The notes beneath the pieces are model-generated. The model did no database searches. It was not told where the DNA came from and saw nothing but the letters and a program-made list of their open reading frames with translations. A DNA stretch of 64,000 nucleotides from Gammaproteobacteria bacterium (GTDB lineage Bacteria; Pseudomonadota; Gammaproteobacteria; GCA-002705445; GCA-002716945). The stretch lies in assembly GCA_002716945.1 (NCBI GenBank), contig PBCF01000002.1:316776-380775 (forward strand). The letters are read 5' to 3'. The position numbers and the translations under genes were made by a program. Positions 18,165 to 26,878 of the stretch are shown piece after piece. The first letter of the stretch is position 1. Every line of letters begins with the position of its first letter.

Positions 18165-18839
18165 ATGTGGGAAAAAACAAACTTTAATAAATGGTCGTTG
18201 ATTATGAGATCTTCTGATAAATTTTCATATCTTCCTAATCACGAACATCATGATTTGTTGCATTTTGTATTATTTTATAATGAGTTACCAGTTTTGGTAG
18301 ATTCAGGAAGGGCAAGTTATAACCCTATTGATGTACATGCAAAATCATATTTACCAGAATATCATAACAGCATCAGAATTGATGGATTAGGGTATATACC
18401 TGATAGTAAACACTTATATCCAAATAATTATAATTATCAAGATAGTAACATAATTACAAAAGTTGAAAATAAAACATTAGAAATTTTAATCAGAACACAA
18501 GGTTTTAATAGAATTGATAATAAAATTAACTTTACAAGAAGAATTCTTGTGAATCAAAATAAGATTGAAATAATTGATTCATCTCAATCATTAAAGTCAC
18601 ATGTGATAGATAATTATTTTCATTTTCATCCTCAAGTTAAAATAAATAAAGATAAAAATAATTATAGTTTTAAAATTAATAATAAATATTTCATATTTTC
18701 ACCAGTAAATAAAAATAAAGATAAAGATATTTCATATTTTTCAAATGAATATGGTCATATTGAAGAAAAGTTTGTGATCCATAATACTCATACCATCAGT
18801 AAAGATAATGAAATTAGACATAATTTGGAAATAAGTTAA
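18165..18839 (+). CDS. Heparinase II/III-like protein, C-terminal half (split gene)
   Basis: Beta-sandwich C-terminal domain of heparinase II/III-like proteins. It has 'PNHEHHDLLHFVLFYNELPVLVDSGRASYN' as the characteristic block (quoted as pattern H-x-H-x-D-L-L followed by VDSGRASY), and then SYLPEYHNSIRIDG. The ATG at 18165 lies 4 bases after the stop of the N-terminal half, and its frame is open back to 18141. Either the two halves are made as separate polypeptides, or this is a frameshifted gene or a sequencing error. No separate ribosome site is evident before 18165. The TAATG overlap with asnB-like shows continued operon structure. Confidence 0.65.
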   Translation: MWEKTNFNKWSLIMRSSDKFSYLPNHEHHDLLHFVLFYNELPVLVDSGRASYNPIDVHAKSYLPEYHNSIRIDGLGYIPDSKHLYPNNYNYQDSNIITKVENKTLEILIRTQGFNRIDNKINFTRRILVNQNKIEIIDSSQSLKSHVIDNYFHFHPQVKINKDKNNYSFKINNKYFIFSPVNKNKDKDISYFSNEYGHIEEKFVIHNTHTISKDNEIRHNLEIS

Positions 18840-20686
18840 TGTGTGGTATTTGCGGTTATATAAGTTTAAAAGATAATCATAATTTAGATAATCATGCAAT
18901 AAATAATATGGTTAATACTATGCATCATCGTGGTCCCGATGAAGACGGGTATTATAAAAATAATTATGTTAATTTTGGAATGAGAAGATTAATTATTATA
19001 GATAAAGAAAATGGATCTCAACCAATTATCTCAAAAAATAATGAAACAGTAATAATTATGAATGGAGAAATATTTAACTACAAAGAACTTAGAAATATGT
19101 TAATTACTAATCATAATTCAAAATTCAGAACAAACTCAGATACAGAAGTATTATTGGAAATGTATAAAAATTATGGGACACAAGCAATTAAATATTTAGA
19201 TGGTATGTTTTCATTTGCAATATATGATAGTAAAAAAGATTTAATATGGATTGCTAGAGATAGATTTGGTATAAAACCACTTTATTATTATTATGATGAT
19301 AAACAATTAATATTCGGATCTACTATAGATTCAATCATTGAATCTAAAAAAATTAAAGCTAAAATAAATAATACTTCTGTACAATTATATCTATTACTAT
19401 CATATGTACCATCACCTTTATCAATATATAATAATATTTATAAATTATTACCTGGTCATGAAATTTTTATAAAAAATAAGAAAATAAAAATACAAAAATA
19501 TTGGGATATAAATGAATATATTGATATTAAAAAAGATACAGATGTTAATAATAAATTTGAAAACTTACTTAATTCGTCTGTATTAAAACACTCAGTATCC
19601 GATCAACCTGTAGGTACATTTCTAAGTGGCGGGCTTGATAGTTCAGTAATAACTAAAAAATACAAATCTCTTAATCACAATAATTTTAATTCATACACTG
19701 CTGATTTTGATAATAAAAAACATGATGATTCTGTATTTGCAAAAATAGTTGCCAATAAACTAGACATAAAACATCATAATTATAAAATTAACAGCAATGA
19801 TTTTTTACCTATAATAGATGAATTAATGGAATACATTGATGAGCCGGTATACGATTCAGCCATGGTTCCTTCATATATACTATCAAAACAAGCTAAGGAC
19901 GATAATTTAAAAGTTCTATTAGCTGGAAATGGAGCTGATGAAATATTAGGCGGCTATAAAAGACATTATAATCAGTTTCCTGATTTTTTAAAAGGTTCGT
20001 GTTCATCAATCAGTGAAGACGTACTAAACTATTTATCTAAAATGAAATTATTAAGTTTTCATAAACTATTACAATTGAAATATAAATTTATTGGTTATGC
20101 CATTACATTTTCTGGAATTAATTTAGAAAGTTATAAAATATTAACAAAAAATTGTAATTTTTATACTTTAGAAAAGCAACTATCTAATTATTTTAGTAAT
20201 AATGATAATAAAAATATTTCTAATTTAAAAAAATTAATGATTAGAGATTTGAAAACATATTTAGTAGATAATGGATTAAGTATACTTGATAAAACTACAA
20301 TGGCCACATCAATAGAAGGAAGAGTACCATATTTGGACCATAAATTAGTAGAGTATCTAATTTCTTTAGATGATAGTGTTTATTTAAGTAATAATTATAA
20401 AAACTCCAAATCATTGCTTAGGAATTTAGCAAAAAAGAATAATTTAAAAGAAATCACTCAACGAAATAAAATTGGATTTAATCACCCATTAAACGGAGTA
20501 ATAGATAATAATCATAATCTTAATAAGATAAAAAAAACTATATTAAGTGCAAAGCATATACTTAATGAATTTATTAACTACGATCAAATAAATATTATTT
20601 TAGATAATTATAAAAAAGAAAATAATGAGAATATTATGAATTTATATATCTTAGCAACTTGGGTTAATAATAAATGTTATCAATAA
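18839..20686 (+). CDS. Asparagine synthase (glutamine-hydrolysing) family amidotransferase
   Basis: Complete AsnB architecture. The Ntn glutaminase domain starts MCGICGYI with catalytic Cys2, followed by MHHRGPDEDG, NGEIFNY and SDTEVLLE. The synthase domain has the ATP pyrophosphatase loop SGGLDSSVI (about 262) and LLAGNGADEILGGY. Length (615) is normal for AsnB. In O-antigen loci such proteins (for example WbpS) amidate uronic acids, and here a sugar acid or nonulosonate is a more likely acceptor than aspartate; that is inference. It overlaps both neighbours (TAATG upstream, 13 bases downstream), as an integral member of the glycan operon. Confidence 0.82.
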   Translation: MCGICGYISLKDNHNLDNHAINNMVNTMHHRGPDEDGYYKNNYVNFGMRRLIIIDKENGSQPIISKNNETVIIMNGEIFNYKELRNMLITNHNSKFRTNSDTEVLLEMYKNYGTQAIKYLDGMFSFAIYDSKKDLIWIARDRFGIKPLYYYYDDKQLIFGSTIDSIIESKKIKAKINNTSVQLYLLLSYVPSPLSIYNNIYKLLPGHEIFIKNKKIKIQKYWDINEYIDIKKDTDVNNKFENLLNSSVLKHSVSDQPVGTFLSGGLDSSVITKKYKSLNHNNFNSYTADFDNKKHDDSVFAKIVANKLDIKHHNYKINSNDFLPIIDELMEYIDEPVYDSAMVPSYILSKQAKDDNLKVLLAGNGADEILGGYKRHYNQFPDFLKGSCSSISEDVLNYLSKMKLLSFHKLLQLKYKFIGYAITFSGINLESYKILTKNCNFYTLEKQLSNYFSNNDNKNISNLKKLMIRDLKTYLVDNGLSILDKTTMATSIEGRVPYLDHKLVEYLISLDDSVYLSNNYKNSKSLLRNLAKKNNLKEITQRNKIGFNHPLNGVIDNNHNLNKIKKTILSAKHILNEFINYDQINIILDNYKKENNENIMNLYILATWVNNKCYQ

Positions 20687-21486
20687 TATGCCCATGTTAT
20701 AATTCAGAAACTCATATAGTAAGATTGAGTGACTCATTATTATCACAAATAGAAACTACAAAGCCATATGAAATAATTTTTATTGATGACGGATCAAGTG
20801 ATAGAACATTAGAATTATTACATTCCCATTCAATATTATTTAAAAATAAAAATATTGACATAAAAATAATAACTCAATCACATAAAGGGCCTGGATCTGC
20901 AAGAAATTTAGGAATAAAAAATTCAAAATATGAATATATTGCATTTATAGATTCAGATGATATTTGGTATAAAAATAAAATCAATGAAACAATTAATATA
21001 ATTACAAAATATGGTAATGAATATAATACCTTTGTCCATGATGAAATATATAAAAAATCAAATGGAGAATCACTAAAAATTACAAGCGGCATTCTCATAT
21101 CACAGAATGTGAGTGAATCTTTATATAAAAGAAATTGTCTCTCTACTTCGGCAACTATAATTTCTAAAAAGATATTAGTTGATACAGGAGGTTTTGATGA
21201 ATCATTAATGTCTAGTCAAGATTATGATCTATGGTTAAAAATATCATCAAAAATGAAACTTTATAAAATTAATAAAGTATTAGGAGAATATATTGAGTCT
21301 GAAAATAGTATTACATCTAAATATTATTTATATAGATGTTTTGATCAATTAAAAATTGCAATTAGATATAAGAATTTTGTAAATTTTCATATTTTTTTAA
21401 TAAAAGTATTAAAAATTATATTTAGTAAACAATGGATTTATGGTTTATCAAATATTTTTACAAATAAAAAAGGACATAATTATTAA
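20674..21486 (+). CDS. GT2-family glycosyltransferase
   Basis: GT-A fold: 'LSIICPCYNSETHI' at the N-terminus, IIFIDDGSSDRT with the nucleotide-binding aspartates, GPGSARNLGIKNSKYEYI, AFIDSDDIW as the DxD metal motif (about 91), and SSQDYDLWLKIS, where the ED-like catalytic base lies in this family. The 270-residue length is typical of cytoplasmic O-antigen transferases. No membrane segments are seen. It probably adds one sugar of the repeat unit. Donor and acceptor cannot be read from the sequence. Confidence 0.85.
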   Translation: MLSIICPCYNSETHIVRLSDSLLSQIETTKPYEIIFIDDGSSDRTLELLHSHSILFKNKNIDIKIITQSHKGPGSARNLGIKNSKYEYIAFIDSDDIWYKNKINETINIITKYGNEYNTFVHDEIYKKSNGESLKITSGILISQNVSESLYKRNCLSTSATIISKKILVDTGGFDESLMSSQDYDLWLKISSKMKLYKINKVLGEYIESENSITSKYYLYRCFDQLKIAIRYKNFVNFHIFLIKVLKIIFSKQWIYGLSNIFTNKKGHNY

Positions 21487-22174
21487 TAATTTAATAATTT
21501 TTATTTTAGTAGGAGGTTTTGGTACAAGACTTAAGACTGTTGTGTCTAATATTCCAAAACCAATGGCTCCAATCAATAACAAACCATTTCTAGATTATAA
21601 AATTGATCATTTTAGAAATTATTTTCCAAACAATCAAATAATTCTTTTGACTTATTATTTATCTAATTATATTGAAAATTATTACAAAGACTATATAGAT
21701 ATAGTGTGCATTAAAGAAGATGAACCATTAGGCACAGGTGGAGCATTAAAAAATGCAATACAAACATTAGATCTAAAAAATAATCAGCCTATAATTCTTA
21801 CGAATGGAGATACATACATTAAACCAAACTATCAAGACTTTATTAATTATAATGGAGATATACGCATTATGTGTAGCTACAAAGAAAATATTGATCGTTA
21901 TGGCACTGTTGGTATTAATAATAATATTATTGAAAAATTTTCTACTAAATCAAAATCTAATAATTCATATATAAACACAGGATGTTATTTTTTTAAAAAA
22001 TTATCATTTATTAAAAGTATAAATAAGAAGAAATTTGCTATTGAAGATGAATTTGAAAAAATGATAAAAAAAGAAGAACTTGGAGCATATGTATATGATG
22101 ATATATTTATAGATATTGGTATTCCTGAGGATTATAAATTATTACAAAGAGAGATTAATGAATATGAAAAATAA
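21440..22174 (+). CDS. HddC-like sugar-1-phosphate nucleotidyltransferase
   Basis: NTP-transferase whose core LVGGFGTRLKTVVSNIPKPMAP and FLDYKIDHF resemble HddC/WcbM-type heptose-1-phosphate guanylyltransferases. LTNGDTYIK gives the metal aspartate. The first ATG (21440) adds a 22-residue leader not usual in the family and overlaps the GT2 gene by 47 bases. No ATG, GTG or TTG lies closer to the core, although an AAAGGA stretch near 21468 precedes ATT codons, so the true start is uncertain. The next gene is a matching GHMP sugar kinase. Isomerase (GmhA) and phosphatase (GmhB) partners are not in the window. Confidence 0.7.
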   Translation: MVYQIFLQIKKDIIINNLIIFILVGGFGTRLKTVVSNIPKPMAPINNKPFLDYKIDHFRNYFPNNQIILLTYYLSNYIENYYKDYIDIVCIKEDEPLGTGGALKNAIQTLDLKNNQPIILTNGDTYIKPNYQDFINYNGDIRIMCSYKENIDRYGTVGINNNIIEKFSTKSKSNNSYINTGCYFFKKLSFIKSINKKKFAIEDEFEKMIKKEELGAYVYDDIFIDIGIPEDYKLLQREINEYEK

Positions 22175-23534
22175 AAACTTTATTGTAAAAAAAACAGACA
22201 CAATTTTAACAGCACTTGAAAAAATTGAAAAAAATCATATGGGTGCAATTTTTATTGAAGATAAGTCTAAAATAATTGGAATAGCAACCGATGGTGATAT
22301 TAGAAGAGCTTTAATGAAAAAAAGTGATATGAGTCAGCAAATAAGCAAAATTATAAATAAAAAATATGTATATCTTTATGAAAAAGATGCTACTAAAGAA
22401 CATATTCTAAAGTTATTGGATACAAGAATTAAAATAATTCCAATATTAGATAATCAACATAAATTATTATCTATTGTTACTGAAAAGAATATAAATTGGA
22501 ATGAAAATGAAAAAATTATTTCAAAATCTAAATCACCAGTAAGAATTAGTTTTGCTGGTGGTGGTACAGATTTAACAACATATTTTTATGAAGAATCTGG
22601 TATAGTATTAAATGCTACAATTAATAAATTTACTCATGCTGTACTCGAAAAAAGAGATGATAATAAAATTCAAATATATTCAAATGATTTAAATAAAAAA
22701 ATAACTTTTAAAAATATTCAAGAAATTAAAATAAATGGGGAAATGGATTTAATCAAGTCGGTTATATTAAAATTAGAACCAAATTTTGGATTTAACCTTG
22801 TAACATATAGTGATGTACCACCAGGTTCAGGGTTAGGAGGTTCGGCAGTTCTTTTAAGTACAATAATTGGTGTATTCAATAATTTTCGTGAAAATAAATT
22901 TAATGATTATGAAATTGCTGAATTAGCATTTCATGCTGAACGTGTAGTACTTGAATTGTCAGGAGGTTGGCAGGATCAATATGCCACAGTTTTTGGAGGT
23001 TTTAACTATATAGAATTTAAAAATAATGAAAATATTGTTAATCCTTTAAGAATTACAGATGATATTAAAAGTGAATTAGAAGATTCATTAATATTATGTT
23101 ATAGCGGAATTAATCATGATTCAGCAAAGATCCATGATGATCAAAAAAAACAAATGAAAAATAAAAAGCAAAAAGAATTTGCTACAAAATCAAAAGAGAT
23201 TGCTTATCAAATGAAATCAAGATTACTTAAAGGGAAATTAGATGATTTTGGAGAACTACTGGGTAAAGCTTGGAAAATTAAAAAGAAATTTTCATCAAAA
23301 ATAACTACACCATTCTTAGATGAAATTTATGATTATGCTATAGAAAACGGCGCATTAGGAGGTAAATTATTAGGAGCAGGCAATGGGGGATATTTTTTAT
23401 TTTATGTTCCAACTCAAAATAAACTTAACCTAATAAATTCTTTAAAAAACAAAGGTTTATCAATAGAAACTTTTACTTTTGATAATGTAGGACTTAGATC
23501 TTGGATAACAAAAAGAAAACATGATCATAGATAA
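22158..23534 (+). CDS. CBS-domain / GHMP sugar kinase fusion (HddA-like)
   Basis: Residues about 1-115 form a pair of CBS domains ('GAIFIEDKSKIIGIATDGDIRRAL', then 'IKIIPILDNQHKLLSIVTEKNI', quoted as family pattern). From about 125 comes a GHMP kinase domain: 'SPVRISFAGGGTDLTTYF', 'PPGSGLGGSAVLLST' (the phosphate-binding loop), and GGKLLGAGNGGYFLF at the C-terminus. The kinase part resembles HddA, D-glycero-D-manno-heptose 7-phosphate kinase. The ORF-track TTG at 22116 adds a spurious leader; the ATG at 22158, or 22164, follows a purine-rich AAAGAGAG site. CBS domains usually bind adenosine nucleotides, so activity may be allosterically set. The sugar is uncertain. Confidence 0.75.
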   Translation: MNMKNKNFIVKKTDTILTALEKIEKNHMGAIFIEDKSKIIGIATDGDIRRALMKKSDMSQQISKIINKKYVYLYEKDATKEHILKLLDTRIKIIPILDNQHKLLSIVTEKNINWNENEKIISKSKSPVRISFAGGGTDLTTYFYEESGIVLNATINKFTHAVLEKRDDNKIQIYSNDLNKKITFKNIQEIKINGEMDLIKSVILKLEPNFGFNLVTYSDVPPGSGLGGSAVLLSTIIGVFNNFRENKFNDYEIAELAFHAERVVLELSGGWQDQYATVFGGFNYIEFKNNENIVNPLRITDDIKSELEDSLILCYSGINHDSAKIHDDQKKQMKNKKQKEFATKSKEIAYQMKSRLLKGKLDDFGELLGKAWKIKKKFSSKITTPFLDEIYDYAIENGALGGKLLGAGNGGYFLFYVPTQNKLNLINSLKNKGLSIETFTFDNVGLRSWITKRKHDHR

Positions 23535-25407
23535 ATACAAAATTGGAACAGCACATATATTTATCATTGCTGAAATAGGCATGAACCATAATGGTAATTA
23601 TAAAAATGCTACAAAATTAATTGATCAAGCCATCAAAGCAGGAGCAGATTGTGTAAAATTTCAAATGAGAAATTTAAATGAATTGTATAGTAAATCAGCA
23701 TTGGATATAACATCGACTGATTTAGGAACACAATACACATTAGGTTTGTTAAAGAAATTTGAATTAAGTTTTGATGATTATAAACGTTTATCAGAATATT
23801 CAAGAAAAAAAGGTATTTTATTTTTATGTACACCTTGGGATAAATCTAGTGTTGATAAACTTGAAAAATTAAATGTCAAAGCATATAAAATTGCATCAGC
23901 TGATTTAACAAATATTGATCTTATTGATTATATAATATCTAAGAAAAAACCAATTATTTTATCTACCGGAATGAGTAATGAGGATGAAATTAAAGATACA
24001 ATAAAATTTCTAAAAACTAAAAAGGCAGTGTTTTCTATTTTACATTGTAATTCAACATATCCAGCTCCTTTAAAAGATATAAATCTAAATTATATAAAAA
24101 ATTTAGAGAAATATAATGTACCTGTTGGTTATTCTGGACACGAAAGAGGGATTGCTACATCTTTAGGGGCAGTAGCAATAGGAGCTAAAATAATAGAACG
24201 ACATATAACTTTAGACAGAAATATGGAAGGACCAGATCATGCTGCGAGTCTTGAATTTGATGATTTTGAATTATTAGTTAAGGGAATCAGAGAGCTTCAA
24301 AAATCTATAGGTGTTCAAAACAAAAGGTCAATGACACAAGGTGAAATGATTAATAGAGAGAACTTATCTAAAAGTATTTTTGCAAAAAAATCAATTAAAA
24401 AAGGAGAGCAAATTAAAAAAGATATGTTAGAAATTAAAAGTCCAGGGCAAGGACTATCACCACAATATTTAACAAAAATAATTGGGAAAAAACCCTGTAA
24501 AGATATAGAAAAAAATAAACCTATTTTCATTACAGATATATCAGGAAAAATAAATTCAAAAAAGATATATAAATTTAATAGAAAGTGGGGTATACCTGTT
24601 AGGTTCCATGATTTAAAAACTTTATTAAATAATTTAAAACCTTCGTTAGTTGAATTCCACTTAAGTTTTAATGATTTGAACGAGGATATTTCTAAATTAA
24701 TCGCAAAAAAATATAATTGTGAATTTGTAGTCCATGCTCCAGAATTATTTAAAAATGACCATTTATTGGATTTATGTACGCCAAATAAAAAGTATAGAAA
24801 TGAATCAATAAATAATTTACAAAATGTTATTGACTTAACTGTTAAATTAAAAAATTATTTTATTAATATAAATAAACCTAAAATTATTATTAATGCAGGC
24901 GGTTTCACAAGAGATGATTTTCTAGATCCGGCTTACAAAACTGAATATTACCAAAATTTAATAAATTCATTGAATAAATTAAAGTCCAATGAAGTTGAAA
25001 TAATTCCACAAAATATGGCTCCTTTTCCATGGCATTTTGGGGGACAAAGGTATCAAAATTTGTTAGTTTTACCCGAAGAAATAATAAATTTTTGTAAATC
25101 TACTGGTATGAGAATATGCCATGATATTTCACATTCTTATATGACTTGCAAAAAATATAAACTCGATCATATTGATTTTACAGAAAAAATAGCACCACTA
25201 GTAACTCATTATCACATTGCTGATGCAATTGGCATTGACGGTGAAGGATTACAAATAGGTATTGGGGATATAAACTTTAAGAAAATATTACAAATAATTA
25301 ATAAATATTCACCAGAAGCATCTTTTATACCGGAAGTTTGGCAAGGACATAAAAATAATGGTGAAGGATTTTGGATTGCTTTCAAAAAATTGGAAAATAA
25401 ACTTTGA
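23521..25407 (+). CDS. NeuB-type nonulosonate synthase fused to a SAF domain and a TIM-barrel isomerase/epimerase-like domain
   Basis: Residues 1-270 are a NeuB/SpsE synthase: 'IIAEIGMNHNGNYKNA', KAGADCVKFQMR, ILSTGMSN, 'LHCNSTYPAP', GYSGHERG and 'IIERHITLDRNMEGPDHAASL'. It would condense PEP with an aldose to a nonulosonic acid. Residues about 279-345 are a SAF (antifreeze-like) domain (SIFAKKSIKKGEQI, SPGQGL). Residues about 350-628 are an extra xylose-isomerase-like TIM barrel ('VEFHLSFND', 'FVVHAPELF', 'CHDISHSYM', 'HYHIADAIG', FIPEVWQG). Ordinary NeuB proteins end after SAF at about 345 residues. No NeuC, LegG or PseG gene is visible, so the added barrel may supply or trim the substrate. 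Confidence 0.85.
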   Translation: MIIDKYKIGTAHIFIIAEIGMNHNGNYKNATKLIDQAIKAGADCVKFQMRNLNELYSKSALDITSTDLGTQYTLGLLKKFELSFDDYKRLSEYSRKKGILFLCTPWDKSSVDKLEKLNVKAYKIASADLTNIDLIDYIISKKKPIILSTGMSNEDEIKDTIKFLKTKKAVFSILHCNSTYPAPLKDINLNYIKNLEKYNVPVGYSGHERGIATSLGAVAIGAKIIERHITLDRNMEGPDHAASLEFDDFELLVKGIRELQKSIGVQNKRSMTQGEMINRENLSKSIFAKKSIKKGEQIKKDMLEIKSPGQGLSPQYLTKIIGKKPCKDIEKNKPIFITDISGKINSKKIYKFNRKWGIPVRFHDLKTLLNNLKPSLVEFHLSFNDLNEDISKLIAKKYNCEFVVHAPELFKNDHLLDLCTPNKKYRNESINNLQNVIDLTVKLKNYFININKPKIIINAGGFTRDDFLDPAYKTEYYQNLINSLNKLKSNEVEIIPQNMAPFPWHFGGQRYQNLLVLPEEIINFCKSTGMRICHDISHSYMTCKKYKLDHIDFTEKIAPLVTHYHIADAIGIDGEGLQIGIGDINFKKILQIINKYSPEASFIPEVWQGHKNNGEGFWIAFKKLENKL

Positions 25408-25428
25408 AAATTATATACTCAAAATCAT

Positions 25429-26160
25429 ATGTTTAATGTATCACAAAAAAAAATATTAATTACAGGCGGATCTAGCGGTATTGGCGAAGCGTTGGCAAAA
25501 GGTTTTAGTGATGCAAATGCAATAGTGGCCATCATAGATATTCAAAATCCAATAAAGTCCAATAATATAGATTTTATTAAATGTGATTTAAGTAAATTGA
25601 AATCTATTGATCTAGCTTTAAATAAATACAAAAAAAAATATTTTTGCCCTGATGTTATTATAAATTGTGCAGGCGTTGCAATATCAAAAGAATCTCACAA
25701 CTATAGTCAAACAGACTGGCAAAACACAATTGATATTAATTTATCAGCTATTTTTTATATTTGTAAACAGATTGGCAAGATAATGATTAAGTCAAAAATT
25801 AAAGGCAGCATAATCAATATTACAAGTATAGGAGCTGAACAAGGCTTTCCGAATAATCCTGCTTATCAAGCTTCAAAAGGTGCTGTTAAACAATTAACAA
25901 AGGCTATGGCTGTTGATTGGGGGCAATATGGTATACGTGTGAATAATATAGTACCAGGTTATACAAATACTCCAATGAACAAGAAAAGTTGGAATAACAA
26001 AAAACTCCGCAAGGCTAGGTCAGATAATACATTATTAAAGCGATGGGCTAATCCAAATGAAATGGTTGGACCATCTATATTTTTAGCCTCGGATGCATCT
26101 AGTTATATTACAGGAATAGATTTAATTGTAGACGGCGGATGGTTAGCTAAAGGTATTTAA
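25429..26160 (+). CDS. SDR-family oxidoreductase
   Basis: Classical 243-residue SDR: ITGGSSGIGEALA (TGxxxGxG cofactor motif), NCAGVAIS (NNAG-like motif, with the first N present), INITSIGAEQGF with catalytic Ser, YQASKGAVK with the YxxxK pair (about 148-152), and the closing 'ITGIDLIVDGGW'. It lies between the NeuB fusion and the CMP-sugar synthetase, so it probably reduces or oxidises an intermediate of the same sugar pathway. In Campylobacter an SDR (PtmA) sits in the legionaminic acid cluster, which is a precedent for the association but not proof of function. Confidence 0.78.
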   Translation: MFNVSQKKILITGGSSGIGEALAKGFSDANAIVAIIDIQNPIKSNNIDFIKCDLSKLKSIDLALNKYKKKYFCPDVIINCAGVAISKESHNYSQTDWQNTIDINLSAIFYICKQIGKIMIKSKIKGSIINITSIGAEQGFPNNPAYQASKGAVKQLTKAMAVDWGQYGIRVNNIVPGYTNTPMNKKSWNNKKLRKARSDNTLLKRWANPNEMVGPSIFLASDASSYITGIDLIVDGGWLAKGI

Positions 26161-26163
26161 TTA

Positions 26164-26877
26164 ATGAATAAGAATGTTATTGCAATTATATTGGCAAGAG
26201 GTGGATCAAAAGGAATACCAAATAAAAATATATTAAATTTTTGCGGAAAACCATTAGTAGCATGGTCTGTCATTCAAGCTAAACTTACAAAAGAAATTGA
26301 TGATGTATATATAAGTTCTGATTCAGATAAAATTTTAGAAATAGCAGCAAACTATGGTGCAAAAAAAATTAAAAGACCAAATGAAATATCAGGTGATGAA
26401 GCAAAATCAGAAGAAGCAATATTGCATGCATTAAATATCATTGATAGAAACTGTGAATGTATAATTATGTTAGAGCCAACAGCTCCATTAAGACAACCAG
26501 ATGACTTATCAAACGCAATAAAGCTATTTTATAAAAATAAATGGGATTCAGCATTTTCAAGTGCTGAATTACAAGATTTTTTAATTTGGAAAAAAGATGA
26601 AAACAATAAACTAAAAGGGCTAAACTATGATTATAAAATACAAGAGCCTAGACAATTAAGAGAAACAGAATATGTAGAAAATGGTGCAATATATATGTTT
26701 AAGCCAGATATAATAATTAATGAATCAAATAGATTTGGCGGTGAAATTGGAATGATTCCCAATAAGTTTTGGCAGTCATTTGAAATAGATGAAAAAGAAG
26801 ATTGGGAGTTTTTAGAGTTAATATTTAATCATTATTTACTCAATGAATATAATAAACGAATGATAGGAAATAAATAA
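26164..26877 (+). CDS. CMP-nonulosonate synthetase (NeuA/LegF family cytidylyltransferase)
   Basis: Begins AIILARGGSKGIPNKNI, the CTP-binding signature of the NeuA/KdsB-like acylneuraminate cytidylyltransferases. SSDSDKILEIA and RPNEISGDEAKSEEAI, MLEPTAPLRQ and the acidic ENGAIYMF segment follow in family order. It activates a nonulosonic acid with CTP, releasing pyrophosphate, for use by a transferase. At 237 residues it has the normal length of the single-domain form. It lies two genes after the NeuB fusion, as in legionaminic and pseudaminic acid clusters. The exact sugar is not determined. Confidence 0.85.
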   Translation: MNKNVIAIILARGGSKGIPNKNILNFCGKPLVAWSVIQAKLTKEIDDVYISSDSDKILEIAANYGAKKIKRPNEISGDEAKSEEAILHALNIIDRNCECIIMLEPTAPLRQPDDLSNAIKLFYKNKWDSAFSSAELQDFLIWKKDENNKLKGLNYDYKIQEPRQLRETEYVENGAIYMFKPDIIINESNRFGGEIGMIPNKFWQSFEIDEKEDWEFLELIFNHYLLNEYNKRMIGNK

Positions 26878-26878
26878 T

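Noticed and set aside
21440-23534. Ordinary GDP-heptose pathway
   Set aside because: Only kinase and nucleotidyltransferase look-alikes are present. The isomerase and phosphatase are missing from the window, and the neighbours are nonulosonate genes, so the sugar is left open.
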